Below are positions 28,374 through 39,096 of a DNA stretch of 64,000 bases, piece by piece. Every line of letters begins with the position of its first letter. Position 1 is the first letter of the stretch. Location of the stretch: contig JAAVFV010000030.1 in assembly GCA_014800525.1 (NCBI GenBank), positions 1-64,000 of the forward strand. Reading direction: 5' to 3'. The DNA is from Bacteroidales bacterium (lineage in GTDB: Bacteria > Bacteroidota > Bacteroidia > Bacteroidales > Muribaculaceae). The translations under genes were made by a program, and so were the position numbers. The notes beneath the pieces were generated by a model. It saw nothing but the letters and a program-made list of their open reading frames with translations. It did no database searches and was not told the DNA's origin.

Positions 28374-28429
28374 AAAAAATTCCTCCCAAAAAATTCCTCC
28401 CAAAGAAATCCTCCCAAAGAAATCCTCCC
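28374..28429. repeat. 4 x 14-bp tandem repeat upstream of the GH3 gene
   Basis: AAAAAATTCCTCCC x2 then AAAGAAATCCTCCC x2. Confidence 0.9.
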
Positions 28430-28430
28430 C

Positions 28431-28479
28431 CGCCGGCGCGAAGCTCGTTATGTGCAAGCCCTGAAAGGGATTGAAGCAG
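28431..28479 (+). repeat. REP-like repeat, subfamily A
   Basis: CGCCGGCGCGAAGCTCGTTATGTGCAAGCCCTGAAAGGGATTGAAGCAG. Confidence 0.9.
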
Positions 28480-28538
28480 CAAGCCCCGAAGCCTCTCTCC
28501 CGCCAGCAAGCTGCTGAAGCCCTCAAGCCTCCGGACAA

Positions 28539-30092
28539 TCATCTTCTGAATATAAATCGATCTCTGGAGTCGGCATCCACAGCCAGCCCATTCCGATCCA
28601 GGATCTCGATATATTCCAATATACGCTTGCTCACTTTATCGGAATCCACCCATAACTTCTCATGGTTAGCCATTTGCTCATAGCCATCGTTACCCTGCGA
28701 GAGATAGGATATCGTGCAGACGGTATATTCCTTTTCAGGATCCATCGGCTCATTACGGTAAAGCACGCTCACATTCCCATCGGGATTGGTGACCACTCTT
28801 ATATCCCGACTCACTCCCTCGCCTCCCTTGGCGGCGGCCTTCTCCATAGTAGCGATAAATTCGCTTCCCTTTATCCGGATTATCTCCAGATCATTGGAGA
28901 ATGGGAATGTGGCCTCCATCTCCCCCTGAGTGATCACTCCCTCACTCATCGGCTGGCGGATGCCCCCTACATTCATAAACCCTATTTCCACCTCCGGGAA
29001 ATCCGGCTTCTCCATCCTCAGGCTATCCGCGATATGGTTTCCCATCCATAAGGCGAAATCGGCCGCCCAGTTGGGATAAGCCCCGGTGCGACGCATATTC
29101 TCCATAGCCATCGAGGAATACCCTATCCGACGATTATTGATCGAGTCCACCTTAGCCTTATAAGGCTGGAGGAATTCCACCATCCGGGAATCATATTTTT
29201 CAAAACGGTCGGTCACCGGTATCGGAGCATACACATAATTCGCAGCTCCGGGCTTATCGGTATCGATCTTGATATAACCCAAATTGCGCCCTGATTTTCC
29301 TGTCTGCACCACCAGCACATCGCGCCCCTCCGCATTCGGAATCAGATAAGGCGTCTTCTCAGGCTTTGCAGGGTCGACGAATGTATGGGAATGGCCTCCG
29401 ATAATGATATCGATATCGCGACTGCTGCGGGCCAGATCAGGATCTGTCGGAAGATTTGTGCCCTCTGCATCATAACCTATATGGGTGACAGCTACCACCA
29501 GATCGCAGCCTTTCTTATGTTTCAGTTCCGCAGCCACGCGGTTGGCCGTCTCAATCGGGTCAGCAAAATTTACTCCCTCATAATTCTGTCCGCTGATCAG
29601 CCGGGCCGGATTAATATTGATTCCGACAAATCCTATTTTCTTTCCCCCGATTTTCTTTATCGTATAAGGCTTGAAGATTCCTTTGACCGGAGTATCAGAA
29701 AAATCATAATTAGCCGACAAGGCATCTGCCTTAACCCCACGCCAATGGCGCGCCAGCTCCTCAAGACCATTATCAAACTCATGATTACCCAAGATACGCA
29801 CATCATATCCCATCATATTAAACAGCGGATATTCCACATCCCCCCGATAAAGATTGAAGTAGAGTGTACCCTGCACCATATCGCCGGCATCCACCAGCAA
29901 TACATTCTTCTCAGCGCCTCGGATTGAATCCACTATGGCCTTTCTCGGAAGTATTCCCCCGATTCCGCCTTTTGATGAATCAATATCGGAATGAGTATCA
30001 TTCGTATGTAATATCACTATTTTCTCCCCCGAAGCTCCGGTTGCGATAGCTGTCGCAAAGAGAAATACGGATAGTATTCTTTGTATTCGTTT
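28539..30092 (-). CDS. 5'-nucleotidase / UshA-like metallophosphatase, secreted
   Basis: ILHTNDTHSDID, LLVDAGDMVQGT, GNHEFDNGLEEL, GGHSHTF; start set at the signal peptide Met (ORF opens at 30137). Confidence 0.9.
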   Translation of the reverse strand, partial: KRIQRILSVFLFATAIATGASGEKIVILHTNDTHSDIDSSKGGIGGILPRKAIVDSIRGAEKNVLLVDAGDMVQGTLYFNLYRGDVEYPLFNMMGYDVRILGNHEFDNGLEELARHWRGVKADALSANYDFSDTPVKGIFKPYTIKKIGGKKIGFVGININPARLISGQNYEGVNFADPIETANRVAAELKHKKGCDLVVAVTHIGYDAEGTNLPTDPDLARSSRDIDIIIGGHSHTFVDPAKPEKTPYLIPNAEGRDVLVVQTGKSGRNLGYIKIDTDKPGAANYVYAPIPVTDRFEKYDSRMVEFLQPYKAKVDSINNRRIGYSSMAMENMRRTGAYPNWAADFALWMGNHIADSLRMEKPDFPEVEIGFMNVGGIRQPMSEGVITQGEMEATFPFSNDLEIIRIKGSEFIATMEKAAAKGGEGVSRDIRVVTNPDGNVSVLYRNEPMDPEKEYTVCTISYLSQGNDGYEQMANHEKLWVDSDKVSKRILEYIEILDRNGLAVDADSRDRFIFRR

Positions 30093-30112
30093 CATGATGC
30101 AAATATATACAA

Positions 30113-30156
30113 AAAAGATGAGACTCATGGCCTCCAAGCCATAAGCCTCATCCTTT
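30113..30156 (-). terminator. Imperfect hairpin downstream of gpmI
   Basis: GATGAGaCTcATGGC...GCCATaaGcCTCATC. Confidence 0.55.
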
Positions 30157-30203
30157 ATAGTCGGATTGATTAACCGGATTTACATTTTTTGAGGGTTGGG
30201 GTC

Positions 30204-31715
30204 TTATTCACTGATAAGAATCTCACCGGTCATATCCTTAGGCTGCTTCATACCCATCAGATAAAGCAGCGAGGGAGCCACGTCAGCCAGACGGCCATCT
30301 TTCAGCTTGGCATTCTTCATGGACCCTATATACATGAACGGAACCGGATTCAGCGAATGGGCCGTATTCGGAGTGCCGTCTTCATTGAGGGCATGGTCGG
30401 CGTTACCATGGTCGGCGATGATGATCGTCTCGTAACCGTGAGCCTTTGCTGCCTCGACAGTCTTCTCAACACATTTATCAAGCGTCTCCACTGCCTTCTG
30501 GATAGCAGGATACACGCCTGTATGACCCACCATATCACCATTGGCGAAATTCACCACAATGAAATCAAATTTCTCGGAGTCGATAGCCTCAACAAGTTTC
30601 TCAGTCACCTCCGGTGCGCTCATCTCCGGCTTAAGATCGTAAGTGGCCACCTTCGGGGAGGGTACGAGGATTCGCTCCTCACCCTCGAACGGAGCTTCCT
30701 TACCGCCGTTGAAGAAGAATGTGACATGGGCATACTTCTCGGTCTCGGCAATATGGAGCTGCTTCTTACCATTCACCGACAGATACTCCCCAAGAGTGTC
30801 GGGCACATCCTGCTTATCGAAAAGGATATGCACTCCCTTGAACGATGCATCATAGGGGGTCATGCAATAGAACTGCAGATCCGCAATAGGCTTCATGCCA
30901 TCCTCCTCATGCTGTGTAAGCACGGTGGTCAGCTCTTTGGCACGGTCGTTACGATAGTTGAAGAAAACCACCACATGGCCCTCACCGATCCGGCCATCCA
31001 CAGTATCATTCACGATAGGCTTGATAAACTCATCAGTCACTCCCTCAGCATAGGATTCCTCCACAGCCTTAACCATGTTATCCGCCTTCTTTCCTTCCCC
31101 TTTCACAAGAAGATCATAAGCCTCTTTCAGACGCTCCCAGCGTTTGTCGCGGTCCATAGCATAGTAACGGCCGATAACGCTTGCAATCTTACCTGCGCTC
31201 TCAGCACAATGAGCCTCTATCTCCTGAAGGAAACCGGCACCGCTCTTCGGGTCAGTGTCGCGGCCATCCATGAATGCGTGGATATATACCTTGTCGAGCT
31301 CGTAATGACGGGCTGTATCACACAGGGCATAGAGATGATCGAGAGAGCTATGCACACCTCCGGCAGAAGTCAGGCCCATAAAATGGATAGGCACATTATG
31401 CTCCTTAGCATAAGAGAATGCAGATTTGATTTCAGGATTCTCCACGAAGCTGCCATCAGCGATCGCACGGTTGATCTTCACCAGATCCTGATATACTACA
31501 CGGCCGGCTCCGATATTGAGGTGACCCACCTCAGAGTTACCCATCTGGCCATCAGGCAGTCCGACATTCTCGCCGCTTGCCTGCAGCTTGGAATGAGGAT
31601 ACTCCGCCAGCAGCTTATCCATATAAGGAGTAGGCGTATTGAAGATAGCGTCATCCTTCTGATGATCGCCGATTCCATATCCATCAAGGATAATCAATAA
31701 TGCTTTCTTTGACAT
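30204..31715 (-). CDS. gpmI: 2,3-bisphosphoglycerate-independent phosphoglycerate mutase
   Basis: [46 protein letters not shown]. Confidence 0.96.
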   Translation of the reverse strand: MSKKALLIILDGYGIGDHQKDDAIFNTPTPYMDKLLAEYPHSKLQASGENVGLPDGQMGNSEVGHLNIGAGRVVYQDLVKINRAIADGSFVENPEIKSAFSYAKEHNVPIHFMGLTSAGGVHSSLDHLYALCDTARHYELDKVYIHAFMDGRDTDPKSGAGFLQEIEAHCAESAGKIASVIGRYYAMDRDKRWERLKEAYDLLVKGEGKKADNMVKAVEESYAEGVTDEFIKPIVNDTVDGRIGEGHVVVFFNYRNDRAKELTTVLTQHEEDGMKPIADLQFYCMTPYDASFKGVHILFDKQDVPDTLGEYLSVNGKKQLHIAETEKYAHVTFFFNGGKEAPFEGEERILVPSPKVATYDLKPEMSAPEVTEKLVEAIDSEKFDFIVVNFANGDMVGHTGVYPAIQKAVETLDKCVEKTVEAAKAHGYETIIIADHGNADHALNEDGTPNTAHSLNPVPFMYIGSMKNAKLKDGRLADVAPSLLYLMGMKQPKDMTGEILISE

Positions 31716-31751
31716 ATTTTTATATATAATTTATTTTCCAATAAATAAAAT

Positions 31752-31915
31752 CCGGCGCGAAGCGGTTGCCGTCCCGACTCTGTCGGTTCTCCCCCATCGG
31801 CGCGAAGCTCGTTCTGTGCAAGCCCTGAAAGGGATTGAAGCAGAATGATATTGCCTTTCACCGCCCCATCGGCGCGAAGCTCGTTCTGTGCAAGCCCTGA
31901 AAGGGATTGAGGCGA
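31752..31915 (+). repeat. Three REP-like repeats: B (31752-31794), A (31795-31843), A (31866-31915)
   Basis: CGGCGCGAAGCGGTTGCCGTCCCGACTCTGTCGG; CGGCGCGAAGCTCGTTCTGTGCAAGCCCTGAAAGGGATTGA twice. Confidence 0.9.
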
Positions 31916-31928
31916 CTTTATAATAATA

Positions 31929-31959
31929 ACACCCCGACCTGCATGACAGATCGGGGTGT
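31929..31959 (-). terminator. Terminator of rplS
   Basis: ACACCCCGAcCTG-catga-CAGaTCGGGGTGT. Confidence 0.8.
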
Positions 31960-31981
31960 AGCTATTTCTTCATGCAAAATC

Positions 31982-32344
31982 TTATTTTGCCTTCTTGACA
32001 TAGCGCTCTTTGATACGAGCCTTCTTACCGGTGAGGTTGCGGAGGTAATAAAGCTTAGCGCGACGCACCTTACCATATTTCATCACTTTCACCGACTCGA
32101 TGAAGGGAGACTCCATCGGGAAGATACGCTCTACGCCGATGCCGTCAGAAATCTTGCGTACAGTGAAACGCTTCTTGTCGCCGTGACCTGAAATCTTGAT
32201 CACAACACCGCGATACTGCTGAATACGCTCTTTGTTACCCTCTTTGATACGGTATGCCACATTTACTGTGTCGCCGGGACCGAATGCATCGATCTCTTTC
32301 TCAGGAGTTGCGAATGCCTCCTCTGCGATTTTGATTAAATCCAT
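31982..32344 (-). CDS. rplS: 50S ribosomal protein L19
   Basis: [29 protein letters not shown]...[43 protein letters not shown]. Confidence 0.97.
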   Translation of the reverse strand: MDLIKIAEEAFATPEKEIDAFGPGDTVNVAYRIKEGNKERIQQYRGVVIKISGHGDKKRFTVRKISDGIGVERIFPMESPFIESVKVMKYGKVRRAKLYYLRNLTGKKARIKERYVKKAK

Positions 32345-32487
32345 TGTAAAAATGTATTTTTGAGTTTCTTTGCAATATAAATAAGTTTCCTCAGTCGCCT
32401 TCTGCAGAACGATAATTGATTATCCCTCCGCTCCTTTTATACCCGTCAGGGCATACGACCTCTTACCAGAGATTGCAAATCCATCTG

Positions 32488-32519
32488 CAAAGTTACCACT
32501 TTTTATCCTAATATCCAAA
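32488..32519 (-). promoter_or_regulatory. Bacteroidetes-type promoter for rplS
   Basis: Reverse strand TTTG-GATATTAGGATAAAAAGTGG-TAACTTTG (20-bp spacer). Confidence 0.75.
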
Positions 32520-32564
32520 TCGGGATTAATCGGGAGAATAATTTATTCCCGATTAATCCCGATT
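32518..32564. terminator. Long hairpin between a C10 peptidase gene and rplS
   Basis: AATCGGGATTAATCGGGA...TCCCGATTAATCCCGATT. Confidence 0.75.
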
Positions 32565-32636
32565 ATTCGATTTTCTAAATATTACGCTCTTCGGAAATAC
32601 TATATTTCTTCAGGCCTTACGCTTATCGGCGATTCA

Positions 32637-34703
32637 TCACTTGATCACTACCTTCTTAAACTTAGTGCCGCGTTTCACGATCACCACCGCACCATCCGAA
32701 GCCGAGGTCACCCGCCGGCCCTGAAGATCATAATACTCCGGCTCCGCTTCCGAGGCATCTTCCCCAATCAGAACTTCTGTGACACCGGATGCATTCTTCA
32801 CTACATTGACCTCTGTCTCTGCAATAGGAACATAATACATTGCATCCTCCGCGCACAGCGTATAATAATACTTCCCGGGTTGAATCGACGTATCCAGCTG
32901 ACTCCAGGGTGATGAATATTCAATCACCTTTGTCTCATTCGGCTCAAAATCGACCGGCATGCGAAGGCCAACACCAATCATATCTTCTTCAGTGGTGAGC
33001 AACGCCGACACATTACTGTAATAGGGTGAGGAAGACGGATTGGTAGCGGTAACCTTACAGGAATAAGAATTCTTGGAATCTTTCATTTCCTTAATCACCA
33101 TTTCATCGGCCACTTCTATATCCTTTCCTTCCAGTGTTACCGCAGCTTCTTTTGCCAGAGTGATCTTACCATTCGAAACCGTTGCAAGATAATGCTGAGA
33201 TTCATATAATGGAATCAACGCAGCCTGCCATTTATCTCCATTTTTAAAACCGAAATTGAGATAATATTTCCCATCAGGGAGATTGGCAGGAACCGGCAAC
33301 GGAAGAGAGTGCCAGCCATACATGATGGGGAGTCCGTCGGCACCTACTCCAAGTCCGGTGACATACTGTTTGTTACCATCCACTGTTGTGAACAATGCTC
33401 CGACCTGTGAGCTTGTAGGGAGTGTACCGGGTCCTATATTATATATCATGCCTTCTCCAAAATCGAAAGTGATATTTTCTCCGCCCGAATAAGTAATATC
33501 AGTATCAATGTCCGGTGCGTTGGAGCAGACCAACAGTCCATTCATAGATTTCGATGCAGTGTTTCCGCTCTTGTCAGGCTGCATTCCAAGGATTACATCC
33601 TGATTGAAATTAAATCCTGAATTCGATGCTGATCCACCGATTCCCTGACTGTAAGGATCAAGGGCATCAAGAAGGAAATAGCCATCGGAAACTCCTCCCC
33701 ATCCCCAATTAAAATGGAAATAGCCATCCTTATCATAACCATCACATATGAAGCTGTGACCGCCGGCATAACTCTGACCATCATAAATCACGGGCCCATA
33801 CGTCTTCAGGGAATTGTAAATCATATCCTCCCATTCAATCAGGCCATAGTAATCTCTCTGATAGAACGAGATTGTCGATTTATCATATTTGAAGAAGTTG
33901 CCCAAAGCGGGTGCGATTCGCATTGAGATAGCCCCGGAGCCGGAGGTGCTGTAGCTCATATCGACTGAAATACCGCAGCTTCTCATAATCTTAGCCACCG
34001 CCGAAGCCTGGGTATCATTATATTCCCCCTCTTTATAGACATCGAGCATATTAGCCCAATCCCAGGTCTGAGCTGAAAAATCCTGCTTTAATGTATATGT
34101 AGTCCACTGATAGGAATTACTTCCCTCTCCTGTAACAGGCCAGTTATGATATTTCATGGCTTGAGCCATGGCCGTTGCCACGCAGCCTGTATAAGTCCTT
34201 CTACGGTTGTTTCCGCTTCCCGATATAGGACACGAATTATTATAGGGAGCATCCTGATTCCAGCGGGTGGCGCATAACACTCCTATTGGAGCTCTATCAG
34301 GACGTTTCATCTTAGGAATCACCCGGCCTTCATGAGAAGGATTATTCCGCAGATATTCAATTCTCTCTGCGAGTTTTGAAATCCAGTAACGAAATCCATC
34401 CGGCAGGTCGTTTGAATTGGTCGGAATAGTTCCTTCATCCGCATATCCTAACACAGGAATAGCCTCATCATCGGCCGAAAGGACGAGGAATCCATCCTGC
34501 TTATTGAATACATAGACTCCCGGCTCCGTTCCGGCTTTCTCCTCCATAACAAGCACTGCGGATCTGCTGTTAAGTCCTAAGGATGATAATTCTCCGGTAG
34601 CTCTTTTCAAAGCCTGCTCAGGAGAGATGGGAGCGGCTGTCATTGCTATGCTACCCAATAATGCTCCTGATATTATCAAATTAGATTTTTTCATGTAATT
34701 CAA
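32637..34703 (-). CDS. C10 family (streptopain-like) cysteine peptidase with C-terminal sorting-like tail
   Basis: GCVATAMAQAMKYHNWP, GGHSFICDGYDKDGYFHFNWGWGG; tail YYDLQGRRVTSASDGAVVIVKRGTKFKKVVIK. Confidence 0.9.
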   Translation of the reverse strand: MNYMKKSNLIISGALLGSIAMTAAPISPEQALKRATGELSSLGLNSRSAVLVMEEKAGTEPGVYVFNKQDGFLVLSADDEAIPVLGYADEGTIPTNSNDLPDGFRYWISKLAERIEYLRNNPSHEGRVIPKMKRPDRAPIGVLCATRWNQDAPYNNSCPISGSGNNRRRTYTGCVATAMAQAMKYHNWPVTGEGSNSYQWTTYTLKQDFSAQTWDWANMLDVYKEGEYNDTQASAVAKIMRSCGISVDMSYSTSGSGAISMRIAPALGNFFKYDKSTISFYQRDYYGLIEWEDMIYNSLKTYGPVIYDGQSYAGGHSFICDGYDKDGYFHFNWGWGGVSDGYFLLDALDPYSQGIGGSASNSGFNFNQDVILGMQPDKSGNTASKSMNGLLVCSNAPDIDTDITYSGGENITFDFGEGMIYNIGPGTLPTSSQVGALFTTVDGNKQYVTGLGVGADGLPIMYGWHSLPLPVPANLPDGKYYLNFGFKNGDKWQAALIPLYESQHYLATVSNGKITLAKEAAVTLEGKDIEVADEMVIKEMKDSKNSYSCKVTATNPSSSPYYSNVSALLTTEEDMIGVGLRMPVDFEPNETKVIEYSSPWSQLDTSIQPGKYYYTLCAEDAMYYVPIAETEVNVVKNASGVTEVLIGEDASEAEPEYYDLQGRRVTSASDGAVVIVKRGTKFKKVVIK

Positions 34704-34776
34704 ATTTTTATCCGTGATTATGTTGAATCTAAATAATCCCGATATTGTAGGATTGATCGCAACTTCATTATACTCA

Positions 34777-34805
34777 AAGAGGCCTCCGAAAATCGAAGGC
34801 CTCTT
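34777..34805 (-). terminator. Terminator hairpin
   Basis: AAGAGGCCTcCGAaaaTCGaAGGCCTCTT. Confidence 0.75.
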
Positions 34806-34845
34806 ATATATTTCGGGGACTATTTCTCTTCTGAGCTATACTCTA

Positions 34846-36159
34846 TTATTTTACAATAGACTTGCTAACCTTAGCACCCTGCTTAACGATTACGAGTTCA
34901 CCGGCTGCGGGGTTGCTGATCTCAACACCCTGGAGATTGTAATACTTAACGGGAGCGTTATCGTCAACTGTGATGTCAGCTACGCCTGCACCATAGCTTT
35001 CGGGAAGAGCGATCTTATACCAGAGATTCTTCTGCGCTGTCCAGATCAGGTTAGCTACAGGATTCTGTGCATTACCGAATACTACATTCTTGACAACAAC
35101 CTCATTGTTCTTGGAATCATAGTATGAGAGGTAGTCCTGAAGAGACTCACCGTCCTCCATTACAAGTTCTGCCTCTTCAATCAGCTCATCCTGAGTCCAA
35201 TCCTCGAGGTATACGCGGTAACCCTCATTGTTATAGGGATACATAGCCTCTGTTTCACCGCCGGAATATCTGAGTGTGAAGCCACACCATACGAGCGGGC
35301 GAAGAAGAACACAATCCTTATTAGTCATATCAACATAAAGGAAACCTTCATCATTTACAGTGGCGTTGCGCTGTGCCCAGCCTCCTACAGTATAAGGCTT
35401 ATAGAGAAGGAAGATGTTGGGCTCAGTCTTGTTCACCATCAGTGTAGTGGGCTGAGGCTCAACCGGAGCACTGTAAGCAGGATTGAATACGAATTCATCT
35501 ACCACTGCCTTATCTGCAAGGGTCTCCCACTCTGAAGCCTTGTATGTCCACTTGTTATAAGGATGCATCACGCCTTCAGCAAAGCCGAAGTTGTAAGAAT
35601 CTCCACCCCAGGTACCCATAATGGCAACGGCTCCAAGATTGATAGTTCCGTCAGCCTGGATCTTGAAGGTTGCCTCGTCTACATTCTGTGTATATTTGTT
35701 ATCCTTATCAGGAACGCGAAGCTCGAGTGAAAGATACTTATCCAATGATTCTGCATAATACACATTCTTATTATCTGCAGTCTTCATTGTAAGGGTAGAG
35801 TTGGCTAAGTCTACTGTTGATGTGATGGGGAAGTGGCTGTAGCTACCGAAAATCACCTCAACAGTATTACCCTCAACGGGAGCGATAACCGCAGTACCAA
35901 TACCGGGATCATCACCTTTAAGCATCCATTGGTAATCAGAGAAGCTATATACATTGCATACCTGATCTACGCTGGAAAGCTCTTTGGGAGCTACTTCTGA
36001 CTTTGACGATACTGCCAGATTGCCCTCTAATTCGACTGCCTCAATTGCCTGTGTAGCAAGATTCGAATTCTTTGCAACTGTGGTTGTGTTCACAGTGCCG
36101 GCGGCTGCTGTGCCGACAATTGCGGCTGCCATTGCCAATACGGAGTAGAATTTCTTCAT
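34846..36159 (-). CDS. Secreted hypothetical protein with C-terminal sorting-like tail
   Basis: Signal peptide; tail VKYYNLQGVEISNPAAGELVIVKQGAKVSKSIVK. Confidence 0.6.
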   Translation of the reverse strand: MKKFYSVLAMAAAIVGTAAAGTVNTTTVAKNSNLATQAIEAVELEGNLAVSSKSEVAPKELSSVDQVCNVYSFSDYQWMLKGDDPGIGTAVIAPVEGNTVEVIFGSYSHFPITSTVDLANSTLTMKTADNKNVYYAESLDKYLSLELRVPDKDNKYTQNVDEATFKIQADGTINLGAVAIMGTWGGDSYNFGFAEGVMHPYNKWTYKASEWETLADKAVVDEFVFNPAYSAPVEPQPTTLMVNKTEPNIFLLYKPYTVGGWAQRNATVNDEGFLYVDMTNKDCVLLRPLVWCGFTLRYSGGETEAMYPYNNEGYRVYLEDWTQDELIEEAELVMEDGESLQDYLSYYDSKNNEVVVKNVVFGNAQNPVANLIWTAQKNLWYKIALPESYGAGVADITVDDNAPVKYYNLQGVEISNPAAGELVIVKQGAKVSKSIVK

Positions 36160-36327
36160 ACCTGTACGAGTTAATTATTATTGGTTTTATTTTCTCTTCT
36201 TTAGTAGGTCTGATACCTTTTCTTTCAAGAGTGTTTCCAATTACAAATTTAATACAATCTTTTAAAATCGCAATATATTTTAAAAAAATTTTTTCAATTT
36301 ATTGAAACAGGCGATTGAGTGCCTTGG

Positions 36328-36375
36328 TTATAATGAAAAATGGAGCATCATATGATGCTCCATTTTTCATTATAA
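36328..36375. terminator. 48-bp perfect palindrome, probable terminator
   Basis: TTATAATGAAAAATGGAGCATCATATGATGCTCCATTTTTCATTATAA. Confidence 0.8.
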
Positions 36376-36395
36376 GTTTTAGGACAGAAATTCTT

Positions 36396-38858
36396 TTATT
36401 CCCAGATCTTCTTGGTGGTAATGGTGCCTTTTTTCACAATTACCATTTCCCCCTTCACCGGCTCTTTTATCTGCATTCCCTGAAGATTATAGTAGGTCTC
36501 TTCTCCTTCTTCATCGGTTGAGATCTCGGTCACACCACTCGATTCTCCGACTATGAACGATACATCCTGCAGATTGGTAGAGGATGAACCTGATGTATAG
36601 GAGGCACGCAGATAATATAACACTCCTTCTTCTGCATCGGGGAATGCGAAGCTGAAATTAACCTTTTCCGTGGATCCCGATTTGAGGAATGGTTGTGCTT
36701 TGTACACTTCATCAAGCACAGGCACCCGAGCTCCTGATTCTGTCAATTTTAATACCGACATTCTCATTATGCCATCGAAGTATCCCGTACGTATATAATA
36801 TTCAAAGGATACCTTGATATCATCCTTATCGGCCAACTTCTGAGTATTATATTCTTTCCCATCAATCTCGGCAGTGATTGCCTGAGCATTATCAATGCCG
36901 AATTCATATACGGAAATAGAGGGCTTAGCTGCGGCTGGATTCATAGTCACCGTGCCATAGTATCCATAAAGCTGTCCCACTTTTCCTGATGCATAGATAT
37001 CGGGCTCATAAAATCCAAGCGTATATTCGGTGGGGGTGGTGGGTGCTTTTGCTCCGTTCACTGCTGAGAAGGAAGTGATCCATTCAAAATCATAAGTCTC
37101 GCCCGGATCCACAGATATAAGGATACTCTCTCCGGCAAATTTCAAATCTCCATCCTGATACAATGCCGGCACATATGCTCCCGTAAGCTGAATATCTGAT
37201 GAATTCTTCAGCTGCGCTTTGATCTTGAAATTCTTACCGTAATATACATCCGTAAGAATCTCAGCTTTCTCTAACTTCAATTCCGATACTCCGAATTCCT
37301 TGACGGTCTTCTGAGAACCATTCACTGTCAGCTCTACATAATTCGGATAGCCCCAGATGGTCTTCACAGGCTTCCATCCCGGAGTGGATCCCTCGGTAAC
37401 ATTACATCCAAGGGTGATGATATATTTTCCATCCGCAAGTGTAGGAAGCGTAAACTCAGGATGCCAATTTGTAGCTTCGAAATAGGTATATCCGGTAAAG
37501 TCGAGACTCTCTATCTTTTCTCCTCTCGTATTAACCAGATTTCCTTTTACTGTCTGACTGCTGTTGGAATCCCCTGATTTAGTGATTATAATTCCAATCT
37601 CGGATTTCATGGGTATATCGTAGGGATTGCCCCAGCCGAGCTGACGGTAATCTTTCACTCCCCATATAAGAGTGGATCCGTTAACGGTAGCTGTCGAAGA
37701 TCCATACTGTGCCAGTACACCATCCACTCTCTTGATTCCATCCTTTTTGGGCTGGGCACCGATAATGGCGTTCTGTGAGAAATTATATCCACCCGAGTAT
37801 CCGCCTATGCCCTGTGCATCAGGATTAAGGGCCTGAAGCAGATAATAGCCATCAGACATTCCCGACCAACCCCAGTTGAAATGGAAATACCCGTTGCCAT
37901 CATATCCGTCGCAGATGAAGGAATGGCCACCTTCTCCCGACTGACCGTTCATCACTACGGGACCTACATTCTTAAGATTGTCGTAAATCAACATCGCCCA
38001 CTCATCTGAAGAATAGAATTCCCGGCGGGCATCATAACATCCCTCGTCATAATAGAAATAGGTCCTCAGGGAATTGGCTATATCATTACCGTAAGCGCCG
38101 GATGCAGATGTGGTGTATTTCATCTTCACCGAATAGCCACAACAACGCATCAGGTTGGCCACAGCGGCAGCCTCTACATCAGTATACGCTCCCGGCTCAT
38201 ATATGTCCAACATATTCTTCCAATCGAACGGCTGCTTTGCCAAATCCAGAAGAAGAGCCTTATTTGCTACTCCGGGGGTGGAATAATTAATTTTACCGGT
38301 TCCGACCTCAGGATATTTGAAATAGTTCATCATCTGAGCCATGGCTGTCGCTACGCATCCCGTAACACATCTCCTATCTTCGCCTTTGCCCATTGGACAA
38401 TCATTATTATACGGAGCGCTCTGATCCCATTTCGTCTTTACCAATGGAGCCACCGGAGCCAACTGAGGAAGGGTCTTCGATACGCCTGTCCCCGAGACTC
38501 CTCTGGATTCGGCCCATTCTATCTGACGTCCATATTCCTCCATCCACCATAGGAATTCCGGGGAGGGGTTTGTGGAATCAAACGTGCCTTCTGAATATCC
38601 CAGCATTGGAACGGCCACGTCATTTGCGGAGACCACTACAAAACCTTCCGAGGCTGTATTGAACACATACGCCACCGGATTCCCTTTCTCCGAACGGGAT
38701 ACATAGGCCGGAGTGACATCAGCGTTCCGGATGCTCTTCACACCCATTCTCGCGGCTCCTGCATCAAGGCGCTGCAGCGCCTGTTCGGGAGTCAGTGTAG
38801 CCGAATAGGCTGTCAGGCCTATTCCTGCTATCGCCATTAATACAAGTTGTTTTCTCAT
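36396..38858 (-). CDS. C10 family (streptopain-like) cysteine peptidase with C-terminal sorting-like tail
   Basis: GCVATAMAQMMNYFKYP, GGHSFICDGYDGNGYFHFNWGWSG; tail TYYNLQGMQIKEPVKGEMVIVKKGTITTKKIWE. Confidence 0.9.
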   Translation of the reverse strand: MRKQLVLMAIAGIGLTAYSATLTPEQALQRLDAGAARMGVKSIRNADVTPAYVSRSEKGNPVAYVFNTASEGFVVVSANDVAVPMLGYSEGTFDSTNPSPEFLWWMEEYGRQIEWAESRGVSGTGVSKTLPQLAPVAPLVKTKWDQSAPYNNDCPMGKGEDRRCVTGCVATAMAQMMNYFKYPEVGTGKINYSTPGVANKALLLDLAKQPFDWKNMLDIYEPGAYTDVEAAAVANLMRCCGYSVKMKYTTSASGAYGNDIANSLRTYFYYDEGCYDARREFYSSDEWAMLIYDNLKNVGPVVMNGQSGEGGHSFICDGYDGNGYFHFNWGWSGMSDGYYLLQALNPDAQGIGGYSGGYNFSQNAIIGAQPKKDGIKRVDGVLAQYGSSTATVNGSTLIWGVKDYRQLGWGNPYDIPMKSEIGIIITKSGDSNSSQTVKGNLVNTRGEKIESLDFTGYTYFEATNWHPEFTLPTLADGKYIITLGCNVTEGSTPGWKPVKTIWGYPNYVELTVNGSQKTVKEFGVSELKLEKAEILTDVYYGKNFKIKAQLKNSSDIQLTGAYVPALYQDGDLKFAGESILISVDPGETYDFEWITSFSAVNGAKAPTTPTEYTLGFYEPDIYASGKVGQLYGYYGTVTMNPAAAKPSISVYEFGIDNAQAITAEIDGKEYNTQKLADKDDIKVSFEYYIRTGYFDGIMRMSVLKLTESGARVPVLDEVYKAQPFLKSGSTEKVNFSFAFPDAEEGVLYYLRASYTSGSSSTNLQDVSFIVGESSGVTEISTDEEGEETYYNLQGMQIKEPVKGEMVIVKKGTITTKKIWE

Positions 38859-39048
38859 AAGTATATGGAATTTGATTCGTTTCCTGATTTTTCAGGGTAG
38901 TACTGAGACCGCATTCATACAATATTTTGCATCATAGATACAGTCTTCTTTACAAATTAAAGAATTTTAATCTGAAGAAACAAGAGTCTTAATCATTTTT
39001 AATAATAAATTACGACCCAAATATGATATATAAGATCATTAACAAAAA

Positions 39049-39076
39049 AGGCGCCACGGAAAAATCCGCGGCGCCT
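39049..39076 (-). terminator. Terminator of the susD-like gene
   Basis: AGGCGCCacGGAaaaatCCGcGGCGCCT. Confidence 0.75.
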
Positions 39077-39096
39077 ATCCTTATATATTAACTTTT

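Noticed and set aside
30189-31700. 503-aa + strand ORF opposite gpmI
   Set aside because: It lies almost entirely antisense to the clear gpmI gene, and its length is explained by mirrored codon bias; no recognisable domain.
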